Source: Streptomyces goshikiensis
GTDB taxonomy: Bacteria; Actinomycetota; Actinomycetes; Streptomycetales; Streptomycetaceae
Length of the DNA stretch: 64,000 bases
Assembly (NCBI RefSeq): GCF_014650555.1
Contig: NZ_BMVE01000005.1
Location: forward strand, 310,001 to 374,000
Direction: 5' to 3'
The notes under the pieces were generated by a model that was not told the origin of the DNA, searched no databases, and saw only the letters and a list, made by a program, of their open reading frames with translations. Positions 42,533 to 49,725 of the stretch are shown piece by piece; within the stretch, counting starts at the first letter, position 1; each line of letters begins with the position of its first letter. The translations under genes were made by a program, and so were the position numbers.

Positions 42533-43573
42533 TCAGCCGATGCGGACGCCGAACTGGAACGGCATGTTGTCGATCGACTCGTACTTGACGCCGCCGCGCG
42601 GGTTCGAGGCGTGCAGCGTCATGTTGTTGCCCGCGTACAGGCCGACGTGGTGCAGGTCTCCGTAGAAGAACACCAGGTCACCCGGCTGGAGCTGGCTGCG
42701 GCCGATGCGCGTGCCGTCGTTCACCTGGGTGAAGGTGGTGCGGCTGATGTTGACGCCGGCCTGCTTGTACGCCCACTGGGTCAGGCCGGAGCAGTCGAAG
42801 GCGGTGGGGCCCTCGTAGCCGGAGATGTACGCGCTGCCCAGCTTGGTCTTGGCGGCGGCGAGCGCGGCGCCCGCGCGGCCGGAGGGCTTCACGTCGCCGA
42901 GGTCGGGGGTGCGTTCGCCCTCGCTGCGGCTGGCGCGGCTGGACTTGGCCTCGTCGTCCTTGAGCTGCGCGCGCTCCTGCGCCGTCAGGGTGTTGAGGAG
43001 GGCCTGGGCCTCCGCGAGCTTGTCCGCCGAGGCCTTCTTCTTCTCGCCGAGCTCCTTGCGGGTGGCGTCGAGGTCGGCGAGCTTGCCGGAGGCCTCCTGG
43101 CGCTGCTGCGCGAGGCTGCGCTGCTTGGCCTGGATCTTCGTGACCGATTCGACCTGCTTGTCGCTCAACTGGTCGAGCGTGGAGGCCTTGTCGAGGTAGT
43201 CGTCCGGGTCCGCGGAGAGGAAGAGGGCGATGGACTGGTCGACGCCGCCGCTGCGGTACTGGGCGCTCGCCATCGAACCGAGCGTGTTGCGCAGCTCGTT
43301 GAGCTCGTCCTGGCCGCGGGCGACCTGGTCCTGGAGCTGCCCGATCTCCTTTTCGAGCTTCTCCTGGCGCTCCTTGGCCCCGTTGAACTTCTCGGTGGCC
43401 TGCTCCGCCTCTTCGTAGAGCGCGTCGACCTGGGCCTTGACCTCGTCCTTGCTCGGCTTCGCCGGGGCGGCGCTGGCGCCCTGGGCGGAGAGGACGACCG
43501 CCGCTGCCGCCGTGGCGGTGAGGACGGTCACGCGGGCGCGGTTCGGCTGCTTGGGTCGACGGTGGGACGCCAC
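42533..43573 (-). CDS. secreted NlpC/P60 cell-wall endopeptidase (paralogue 2)
   Basis: A 346-residue protein. The signal peptide ends near GASAAPAK. A coiled-coil (about 45-215, AKERQEKLEKEIGQLQDQVA) acts like the autoinhibitory helical domain of RipA/CwlO-type hydrolases, followed by the NlpC/P60 domain with Cys in TAFDCSGLTQWAYKQAG and His in GDLHHVGLYAGNNMTLHAS. It shares long identical blocks with paralogue 1 (QYRSGG, NPDDYL/DPDDYL). A promoter candidate lies at 43688-43717. Confidence 0.94.
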   Translation of the reverse strand: MASHRRPKQPNRARVTVLTATAAAAVVLSAQGASAAPAKPSKDEVKAQVDALYEEAEQATEKFNGAKERQEKLEKEIGQLQDQVARGQDELNELRNTLGSMASAQYRSGGVDQSIALFLSADPDDYLDKASTLDQLSDKQVESVTKIQAKQRSLAQQRQEASGKLADLDATRKELGEKKKASADKLAEAQALLNTLTAQERAQLKDDEAKSSRASRSEGERTPDLGDVKPSGRAGAALAAAKTKLGSAYISGYEGPTAFDCSGLTQWAYKQAGVNISRTTFTQVNDGTRIGRSQLQPGDLVFFYGDLHHVGLYAGNNMTLHASNPRGGVKYESIDNMPFQFGVRIG

Positions 43574-43687
43574 GAAGGCGAGCTCCTTCTTCCTCTGGCC
43601 ACCGAACGGCGCGCGGAACCGGGCGCGCTCGGCAGCACCTCCGCCGACACCCCGAATGAGTGACCTACCGTACGAAGGTTTGACCAG

Positions 43688-43717
43688 ACCCTAGTGACCA
43701 GGCTGTGATCAGTTCAA
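43688..43717 (-). promoter_or_regulatory. candidate vegetative promoter for NlpC/P60 paralogue 2
   Basis: On the minus strand TTGAAC (43712-43717) and TAGGGT (43688-43693) are separated by 18 bases, matching HrdB-type -35/-10 elements. The inferred start is about 110 bases before the ATG, leaving a moderately long leader in which I recognise no riboswitch. Confidence 0.4.
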
Positions 43718-43838
43718 ATCCTGGTGAGCAAAAACTCGGTCCCCGACCAGCTTCTTTACCTATACAGCACGCTCTGTGCAAGGCACTTGACGGTACGTCC
43801 CCCACAGGTGTGGCCAATTCCGGCATTGAGCCCAGCAG

Positions 43839-45200
43839 TTATGAAACGCGCGAAAGCCGCTTCAGCAACAAAGCGGACGTCACCGGCCGGGCCCCGGCCT
43901 TCGCCACCCCGTCGGCGACCTCGCGGTCCGTGGAGACCACCACCACCGGCCGGCCCGCCGGCTCGGCGCGCACCAGCTGGCGGATCAGCTCGTCCGCCGT
44001 GACCCCGGCCTTGGAGAACAGCACCCGCACCCCGCGCGGCGGCGCGAGCAGCACCGGGGCCGCCAGTTCCGCCCCGTCGAAGACACAGGTCATCTCCGCG
44101 CCCGTCTGCGCGGCCAGCATCGACAGCCCGCCCAGCAGCCGCAGCCGCTGCTTCTCCAGCGGCATCGTCGGATAGCCCGTCTTCGTCACGTTGTAGCCGT
44201 CGACCACCAGATGGGCCTGGGGCAGCGCCAACAGCTGGTCCAGCAGCGCCGGATCGGTCTCCGACAGGGCACGCGCCGCGATGTCCTTCGGGGTCATCCG
44301 GCCCGGCTCCACCGCGTCCACCGTGTCCGCGGGCCGCGTCGACACCGGCGGCAGCGCCAGCTCGCGGCGCAGCCCGGCGGCCGCGTCGAGCACGGTGTCC
44401 AGCAGCAGCCGCAGCCGCATGTCCTCGATGCTGCGCCCCTCGCGGGTGGCCCGGCGGGAGGTCTCCAGCGCCGTCTCCACCTCCGCCAGCCGGGACTTGA
44501 GCCGCCGGCTCTCGCTCTCGGCCGAAGCCACCTGCGCGGCGGCCTCCGCGCGGAAGCCGTCGATCTCGGCCGTGACCTTGCGCAGCGCGGCCTCGCCCCG
44601 CTTGACGTCACTGAGGGCGCTGCGCAATTTACGCTGAAGCGATTCCGCTTCCTTGCGGGCGGCCTCCAGCTCGCCGCGCACCTGCTCACCGCCGGTGCGC
44701 TGCAGTTCCCGTACGTGGGCCAGCTCCTCGCGGAGCCGGTCCAGTTCGCGCCGGCTCTCCTCGTCGGCCCGCTCGGCGTCGGCCCGCTGGGCCTCCTCGC
44801 CCGCGGCGGCCACCAGCTTGACCCAGCCGGCCGGCCGCAGCACGTACGCCGCGGCCGCCACGTCCAGCGGATCGGCGGCGGCGGGCGGAGCGCCGGACTC
44901 CAGCGCGGTGGCCAGCTCGGCCTGCGCCTCGCGGAGCTTCTCGGCGACCCGGCCCCGGAAGACGGCGTCGCTCTCCACGGCCGCCGCCATCGCGTTGCCG
45001 GCGAACTTGGCGCGCCGGGTCGGGGTGAAGCGGGCGTACTGGCGCAGCTGCGCCGGGAGGTCCGCGACCGTCAGCGCGCCGAAGGCGTCCGAGACGAGCG
45101 CGATGACCCGGCGCCGCACGCCTTCGGGCAGCGGGCGGTCGAGCGCGTCGGCGCGGTCGCCGGCCGCGTCGGCCGGCTCAGCGCCGCTTTCTGGCTCCAC
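43839..45200 (-). CDS. NYN (PIN-like) domain RNase with coiled-coil
   Basis: A 453-residue protein. N-terminal helical region (1-140), a long coiled coil (about 140-265; ESLQRKLRSALSDVKRGEAA), then a C-terminal YacP-type NYN domain starting AHLVVDGYNVTKTGYPTMPL. Conserved acids appear in MTCVFDGAEL and VVVSTDREVADGVAKAGARP. YacP/Rae1 is a ribosome-associated endoribonuclease in Bacillus; the large coiled-coil extension is the actinobacterial form. GTG 45200 is taken as start. The zinc-ribbon protein gene lies 42 bases upstream on the same strand. Confidence 0.88.
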   Translation of the reverse strand: MEPESGAEPADAAGDRADALDRPLPEGVRRRVIALVSDAFGALTVADLPAQLRQYARFTPTRRAKFAGNAMAAAVESDAVFRGRVAEKLREAQAELATALESGAPPAAADPLDVAAAAYVLRPAGWVKLVAAAGEEAQRADAERADEESRRELDRLREELAHVRELQRTGGEQVRGELEAARKEAESLQRKLRSALSDVKRGEAALRKVTAEIDGFRAEAAAQVASAESESRRLKSRLAEVETALETSRRATREGRSIEDMRLRLLLDTVLDAAAGLRRELALPPVSTRPADTVDAVEPGRMTPKDIAARALSETDPALLDQLLALPQAHLVVDGYNVTKTGYPTMPLEKQRLRLLGGLSMLAAQTGAEMTCVFDGAELAAPVLLAPPRGVRVLFSKAGVTADELIRQLVRAEPAGRPVVVVSTDREVADGVAKAGARPVTSALLLKRLSRVS

Positions 45201-45242
45201 GATCCGTCACCCCTAGCGTGATCTACTGTGGGCCCGGCTCCT

Positions 45243-45482
45243 TCAGGAGTCCGCGCCCGGCCTGTCGACGAGCTCGATCTGGTCCACCGCGTTGCACCAG
45301 CGGCAGCGCACCGACTCGATGGTCTCATTGACCACCTCGCGCTCCTCGACCTTGGGCTCCCCGGCCAGGTCGAGGTGAACGTACTCGACGACCTTCGACG
45401 AACGGGTGACATCGAACCGCGTGAGGTTGCCGCACAGGGTGCAGCGCCACCGGGTGGTGTCGGTCGGCAGGGGAACCGTCAT
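45243..45482 (-). CDS. small zinc-ribbon protein, unknown
   Basis: A 79-residue protein. Two CxxC knuckles (WRCTLCGNLTRFD and VRCRWCNAVDQIEL) frame a beta-rich core (SKVVEYVHLDLAGEP). Probably it binds one zinc. I choose ATG 45482 because GAAGGAG precedes it; the upstream ATG 45509 has no ribosome site. It is widespread in Streptomyces beside the NYN gene, suggesting an RNA-linked job (inference). Confidence 0.85.
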   Translation of the reverse strand: MTVPLPTDTTRWRCTLCGNLTRFDVTRSSKVVEYVHLDLAGEPKVEEREVVNETIESVRCRWCNAVDQIELVDRPGADS

Positions 45483-45607
45483 CAGGCCGCTCTCTCCTTC
45501 GTAGCTCATTCAATTAAAGCCGTCGCCCGGCTCGTCCGCTCAGGTGTCCGCGCACGCAGCTCGTAACCCTACGGCCTGCCACCGCTCCGGGTGGGGCCGG
45601 TTGCGTC

Positions 45608-46342
45608 ATGCTCGGTCGCATGATCGTAAGGTGGCGGGCCGTCCGCGAGGCCGCGCGGGGCCCGGTGATCACCCACGCCCTCATCGCGGGCTGCTGCGTG
45701 GTGTTCCTGATCGGACCGGCCTCGGGCCTGAACCCGTCGTACGGGACGGGTGACCGGCTGCTGGAGACGGGGACGGCCTACTTCCGGCAGTGGGGCGTGG
45801 TCCCGCAGGAGCTCTTCGAGGGATCGCCGCGAGCCCTGCTGACCCCGCTGACCGCGCTGTTCGTCCACGGCAGCTGGCTGCACCTGCTCGGGAACATGCT
45901 GTTCCTCTACGTCTTCGGCGCGATGACGGAGGAGCGGATGGGCCGACCGGAGTTCCTCTGCTTCACCATCTGTACGGGCTACCTCGCCCTCGCGGCGTAC
46001 GCGGCGGCCAACGCCTCCTCGGACCAGACCCTCGTCGGGGCGTCCGGGGCGATCTCGGCGGTGCTGGGGGCGTTCCTGTGCCTGTTCCCGCGGGCGCGGG
46101 TGACGAGCCTGTTCCCCTTCCTGCTCTTCCTCCCCCTCCGCTTCCCGGCGTGGCTCGTACTGCTGTTCTGGTTCGCCCTCCAGTGGCTGGCGGCGCACCG
46201 CGCGGAGAGCGGCCCCGGGGTGGCCTACCTCGCCCACCTGGTGGGCTTCTCGCTGGGCTTCCTCTACGCGTGGGTGCGATACCGGCGTACGACTAGAGTG
46301 AGGCGACCAGCGACGGCCAGCGAGGGAGACAGCCAACCGTGA
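45608..46342 (+). CDS. rhomboid-family intramembrane serine protease
   Basis: A 244-residue protein with six membrane segments. Catalytic S146 in LVGASGAISAVLGAF and H210 in VAYLAHLVGFSLGF form the dyad; HGSWLHLLGNMLFLYVFG (about 87-104) is the conserved L1/TM2 region including N96. The N-terminus could be M5 (IVRWRAV). It cleaves membrane protein substrates. The stop overlaps the start of the Lrp-like gene (GTGA), so the two are co-translated. Confidence 0.94.
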   Translation: MLGRMIVRWRAVREAARGPVITHALIAGCCVVFLIGPASGLNPSYGTGDRLLETGTAYFRQWGVVPQELFEGSPRALLTPLTALFVHGSWLHLLGNMLFLYVFGAMTEERMGRPEFLCFTICTGYLALAAYAAANASSDQTLVGASGAISAVLGAFLCLFPRARVTSLFPFLLFLPLRFPAWLVLLFWFALQWLAAHRAESGPGVAYLAHLVGFSLGFLYAWVRYRRTTRVRRPATASEGDSQP

Positions 46343-46620
46343 TCACCGCGATCGTGCTCATCAAGACCAGCGTGGACCGCATCCCCGAGATCGCCGAGTC
46401 CATCGCCGCGCTGGACAGCGTCAGCGAGGTCTACTCCGTCACCGGCACGTACGACCTGATCGCCCTGGTCCGCGTGGCCCGCCACGAGAACCTCGCGGAC
46501 ATCATCCCCGGCCGCATCAGCAAGATCCCGGGCGTCGAGGCCACGGACACCCACGTGGCGTTCCGTACGTACTCCCAGCACGACCTGGAAGCGGCCTTCG
46601 CCATCGGCCTCGACGCGTAG
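46339..46620 (+). CDS. stand-alone Lrp/AsnC ligand-binding (RAM) domain protein
   Basis: A 93-residue protein. VITAIVLIKTSVDRIPEIAE, VSEVYSVTGTYDLIALVRVA and IPGVEATDTHVAFRTYSQ form the beta-alpha-beta-beta-alpha-beta RAM fold that binds amino acids and drives oligomerisation. There is no helix-turn-helix, so it cannot bind DNA by itself. Such short forms may modulate full-length Lrp proteins. Start GTG overlaps the rhomboid stop by 4 bases. Confidence 0.93.
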   Translation: MITAIVLIKTSVDRIPEIAESIAALDSVSEVYSVTGTYDLIALVRVARHENLADIIPGRISKIPGVEATDTHVAFRTYSQHDLEAAFAIGLDA

Positions 46621-46639
46621 CCTCCCGCCGGACGCGGGG

Positions 46640-48049
46640 TCAGACGGCCGGCACGCAGCGGCCCTCTTCGGTGCGGTACTGCCACTTGGCGCCGTCCGCG
46701 ACGAGCTCCCCCACCGCGCGGACGAAGCGCTCGACGTGCTCGTCGGGGGTGCCGGCCCCGAAGCTGACGCGGATGGCGTTCAGGGAGCGCTCGCCCGGAG
46801 CGGCCTCGGGGGCCCCGCACTCGCCCTGGGCCTGCGGCTCGCTGCCGAGCAGGGTGCGCACCAGTGGGTGGGCGCAGAACAGGCCGTCCCGGACGCCGAT
46901 CCCGTACTCCGCGGACAGCGCGGCGGCGAAGTGGGAGCTGTTCCAGCCGTCCACCACGAACGAGATGACGCCGACGCGCGGCGCGTCGTCCCCGAAGAGG
47001 GACAGCACGCGGACCGCCGGAACCTCCGCCAGGCCCTCGCGGACCTTCGCGATCAGGTGGCGCTCCCGCTCGACGAGGCTCTCGAACCCGGCCTCGGTCA
47101 GCGCGCGGCAGGCGGAGGCGATGGAGTAGACGCCGATGACGTTCGGGGAGCCGGCCTCGTGGCGGGCGGCCGTGGTGTGCCACTCGACCTCCACGCCGCC
47201 GTCCTCGCGCCGGGCCACCTTCCGCGAGGCGCCGCCGCCCGCGAGGTAGGGCTCGGCCTCCTGGAGCCAGTCCGCCCGGCCGGCCAGCACGCCCGAGCCG
47301 AACGGCGCGTACAGCTTGTGCCCCGAGAAGGCGACCCAGTCCACGTCCAGCTCCCGCACCGAGACGGGGTGGTGCGGGGCCAGCTGGGCGGCGTCGAGCA
47401 CGATCCGGGCGCCGTGGGCGTGCGCGGCGGCGGCGAGCTCCTTGACCGGCCACAACTCACCGGTGACGTTGGACGCGCCGGTCACACAGACCAGCGCCGG
47501 ACCGTGGGGGTCGCGGCCGGCGAGCGCCCGCTCCAGCGTGGCGACGGCCTCGGCCGGGGTGCGCGGCGCGTTGAGGTAGGTGACCCGGGCGTTCGTCCAC
47601 GGCAGCAGCGAGGCGTGGTGCTCGGTCTCGAAGACGAAGACCTGGCAGTCGGCCGGCAGGACGGAGGCGAGCAGGTTCAGCGAGTCGGTGGTGGAGCGGG
47701 TGAACACCACCTGGTCGCCGGGGCGGCAGTCGAGGAACTCGGCGACGGTGACCCGGCTCTGCTCGAAGAGGTCCGTGGACAGCTGGGAGAGGTAGCCCGC
47801 GCCCCGGTGCACGCTGCCGTAGTACGGGGCGTACGCGGCCACGTCGTCCCAGACCCGCTGGAGCGCGGGGGCGCTGGCCGCGTAGTCGAGGGCGGCGTAG
47901 CTGACCTCGCCGCCGGTGACGAGCGGGACGGTGACGTCACGGCCGAGGACGGCCAGCGGCGCGGCGGCCAGCGGCTGGGCTGCGAGCGGCGGGGCGGCAG
48001 CGGCGGTGGTCGCGGTGGTGGCGCAGGCGGTGTTCAGGGATGCGGACAT
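46640..48049 (-). CDS. class V aminotransferase (SufS/CsdA-like), SAM-IV controlled
   Basis: A 469-residue PLP enzyme. The Ala/Pro-rich N-terminus is unusual. LDYAASAPALQRVWDDV, TRSTTDSLNLLAS, ETEHHASLLPW, IVLDAAQLAPHHPV, and the PLP Lys in WVAFSGHKLYAPFGSG follow. A Cys stands in GVRDGLFCAHPLV where SufS has its persulfide Cys, so cysteine desulfuration or a related lyase reaction is likely. A SAM-responsive leader (48270-48383) implies a role in sulfur-amino-acid metabolism. ATG 48049 follows GGGAGA at 7 bases. Confidence 0.9.
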   Translation of the reverse strand: MSASLNTACATTATTAAAAPPLAAQPLAAAPLAVLGRDVTVPLVTGGEVSYAALDYAASAPALQRVWDDVAAYAPYYGSVHRGAGYLSQLSTDLFEQSRVTVAEFLDCRPGDQVVFTRSTTDSLNLLASVLPADCQVFVFETEHHASLLPWTNARVTYLNAPRTPAEAVATLERALAGRDPHGPALVCVTGASNVTGELWPVKELAAAAHAHGARIVLDAAQLAPHHPVSVRELDVDWVAFSGHKLYAPFGSGVLAGRADWLQEAEPYLAGGGASRKVARREDGGVEVEWHTTAARHEAGSPNVIGVYSIASACRALTEAGFESLVERERHLIAKVREGLAEVPAVRVLSLFGDDAPRVGVISFVVDGWNSSHFAAALSAEYGIGVRDGLFCAHPLVRTLLGSEPQAQGECGAPEAAPGERSLNAIRVSFGAGTPDEHVERFVRAVGELVADGAKWQYRTEEGRCVPAV

Positions 48050-48227
48050 GGCGGAATCTCCCGGCGGGGCAGAGGTGAATGGCTTCGGTGTGCCCGCACG
48101 CGGGTACGGCTCAGCGGCCGTCCGGGTACGGGAAGTGCCTCGGAATGAACGGGGGTACACGGAAGTGACCCTGTTCCGAGGGGTGAAGAAGGGGCGGAGT
48201 CGCCCTATCGCATTCGCTTGCTCACGG

Positions 48228-48265
48228 AAAAAGCTCCTCGAAAGACCAGGACCCCTGGTGTCGAG
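48228..48265 (-). terminator. intrinsic terminator of the SAM-IV expression platform
   Basis: On the minus strand CTCGA-C-ACCAGG-GGT-CCTGGT-CTT-TCGAG forms a two-part hairpin followed after GAGC by TTTTT (48228-48232). It lies directly after the SAM-IV aptamer. The ACCAGG arm also occurs in the aptamer 3' side (TGACCAGG), so mutually exclusive pairing could switch termination. One of the few T-tract terminators in the window. Confidence 0.75.
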
Positions 48266-48269
48266 GGAT

Positions 48270-48383
48270 CCGCGCTTGCCGTAGGCCTTGCTGCCTACGA
48301 CCTGGTCATCACCCGGGGCACCCCGCCACGGAAGGAGGGTTGCCGGACAGCAAGCCGGGGCCTAAACGCTGTCACTCGTGACC
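48270..48383 (-). promoter_or_regulatory. SAM-IV type riboswitch
   Basis: On the minus strand the aptamer reads GGTCACGAGTGACAGCG, then GGCCCCGGCTTGCTGTCC, GGCAACCCTCCTTCCG, GGCGGGGTGCCCCGGGTGA and TGACCAGG. P1 is GGTCA/TGACC and P2 GACAGC/GCTGTC. GTAGGC-AGCAAG-GCCTAC forms a further downstream hairpin. This is the SAM-IV class described from Actinomycetales. It precedes the class V aminotransferase by about 220 bases. Confidence 0.9.
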
Positions 48384-48421
48384 TGTTCAGCATCCTGCCA
48401 CAAGATCTCCCACGCGCAAGA

Positions 48422-48446
48422 CCCCGGTCCGCATCGTGGACCGGGG
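48422..48446 (-). terminator. trpD terminator
   Basis: Perfect 9-base stem CCCCGGTCC / GGACCGGGG with a 7-base loop, 60 bases after the trpD stop on the minus strand and just before the SAM-IV leader. It separates trpD from the class V aminotransferase unit. Confidence 0.75.
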
Positions 48447-48505
48447 CCTGCTCTTTCACGCCGTTCTCGTACCGCTCCGCCGCGGCCGACCCGGCCTGCG
48501 CGCCG

Positions 48506-49570
48506 CTAGGCGTTGCTCGCCGCCACCCAGCGCTCCAGCGCGGCCCGCGCCGCACCCGAGTCGATGGACTCGGCCGCACGGGCGATCCCGGCGGCGATCT
48601 GCTCCTCCAGCGAGGCGGTGCCCGGGTCCAGCGCCACCAGCGCCGCCGCCGAGTTCAGCAGCACCGCGTCGCGCACGGCGCCCGTCTCCCCGGCCAGCAG
48701 CCGGCGGGCGACGTCCGCGTTGTACGAGGCGTCCGCGCCCCGCAGCGCCGCGACGTCGACCAGGCCGATGCCCACGTCGCGCGGGTCGAACGGCCGCTCC
48801 TCCACCCCGCCGTCGCGCACCCACCACACCCGGGAGGTGGCGGTGGTCGTCAGCTCGTCGAGGCCGTCGTCGCCGCGGAAGACCAGCGCGGAGGAGCCCC
48901 GCTCGGCGAGCACGCCCGCCACGATGGGCGCGACCCGGGGGTCGGCCACCCCGGTCGCCTGGGCCCGTACCCGCGCCGGGTTGGTGAGCGGGCCGAGGAA
49001 GTTGAACAGGGTCCGGATGCCCAGCTCCTTGCGGGCGGCGGCCACGTGCCGCAGCGCCGGGTGGAACTTCACGGCGAAGCAGAAGGTGATGCCCGCCTCC
49101 GCCGCGACCTCCACCACCCGGGCGGGGGTCAGGTCCAGGTTGACGCCGAGCTTCTCCAGGACGTCCGAGGACCCGCTCGCGGAGGACGCGGCCCGGTTTC
49201 CGTGCTTGACCACCTTGGCGCCCGTGCCGGCCACGACGATCGCCGACATCGTGGAGATGTTCACCGTCTTGGCCCCGTCGCCGCCGGTGCCGACGATGTC
49301 CACCGTCCGGCCCGGCACCTCGATCAGGTTGGCGTGTTCGTACATGCTCCCGACGAGGCCGCTGATCTCCTCGACGGTCTCGCCCTTGGCGCGGAGCGCG
49401 ACCACGAAGCCCGCGATCTGGGCGTCGGTGGCCTCCCCGCGCATGATCCGGTCCATGGCCCACGCCGTGTCGTCCGCGCCGAGGTCGTGGCCGGTCAGCA
49501 GGGCGTCGAGGAGGCCCGGCCAGCCGCGGGCCGCCACGCTGTCGCCGCCTGCCGGGGTCACAACGTTCAT
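48506..49570 (-). CDS. trpD: anthranilate phosphoribosyltransferase
   Basis: A 354-residue second enzyme of Trp synthesis. PRPP loop VDIVGTGGDGAKTVNISTMS, KHGNRAASSASGSSDVLEKL, FCFAVKFHPALRHVAAARKE and GIRTLFNFLGPLTNP are diagnostic. ATG 49570 follows AGGAG at 6 bases. It stands apart from trpE (26 kb away) and directly behind qcrB on the same strand, but a strong hairpin separates them. Confidence 0.97.
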   Translation of the reverse strand: MNVVTPAGGDSVAARGWPGLLDALLTGHDLGADDTAWAMDRIMRGEATDAQIAGFVVALRAKGETVEEISGLVGSMYEHANLIEVPGRTVDIVGTGGDGAKTVNISTMSAIVVAGTGAKVVKHGNRAASSASGSSDVLEKLGVNLDLTPARVVEVAAEAGITFCFAVKFHPALRHVAAARKELGIRTLFNFLGPLTNPARVRAQATGVADPRVAPIVAGVLAERGSSALVFRGDDGLDELTTTATSRVWWVRDGGVEERPFDPRDVGIGLVDVAALRGADASYNADVARRLLAGETGAVRDAVLLNSAAALVALDPGTASLEEQIAAGIARAAESIDSGAARAALERWVAASNA

Positions 49571-49636
49571 GGTCCGCTCCTGAGGGTCCACGTGGAAAGG
49601 GGAAGGGGGCAAGCCTATCCAGCCCCCGGGACGGCA

Positions 49637-49669
49637 GAGAGCCCCGTCCGGACACTGGACGGGGCTCTC
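49637..49669 (-). terminator. terminator of the ctaE-qcrCAB unit
   Basis: Perfect 13-base stem GAGAGCCCCGTCC / GGACGGGGCTCTC with a 7-base loop, 57 bases after the qcrB stop on the minus strand. Confidence 0.85.
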
Positions 49670-49725
49670 ACCGTGGCGACACCAGGACCGACCGGAGTCA
49701 GTCCCTCATGCGATGGTGCGGGGGA

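Noticed and set aside
43574..43838. Possible c-di-AMP (ydaO) riboswitch before NlpC/P60 paralogue 2, as seen for some Streptomyces wall hydrolases
   Set aside because: The conserved ydaO blocks such as GGGTGAA with its flanks were not found in either NlpC/P60 leader.
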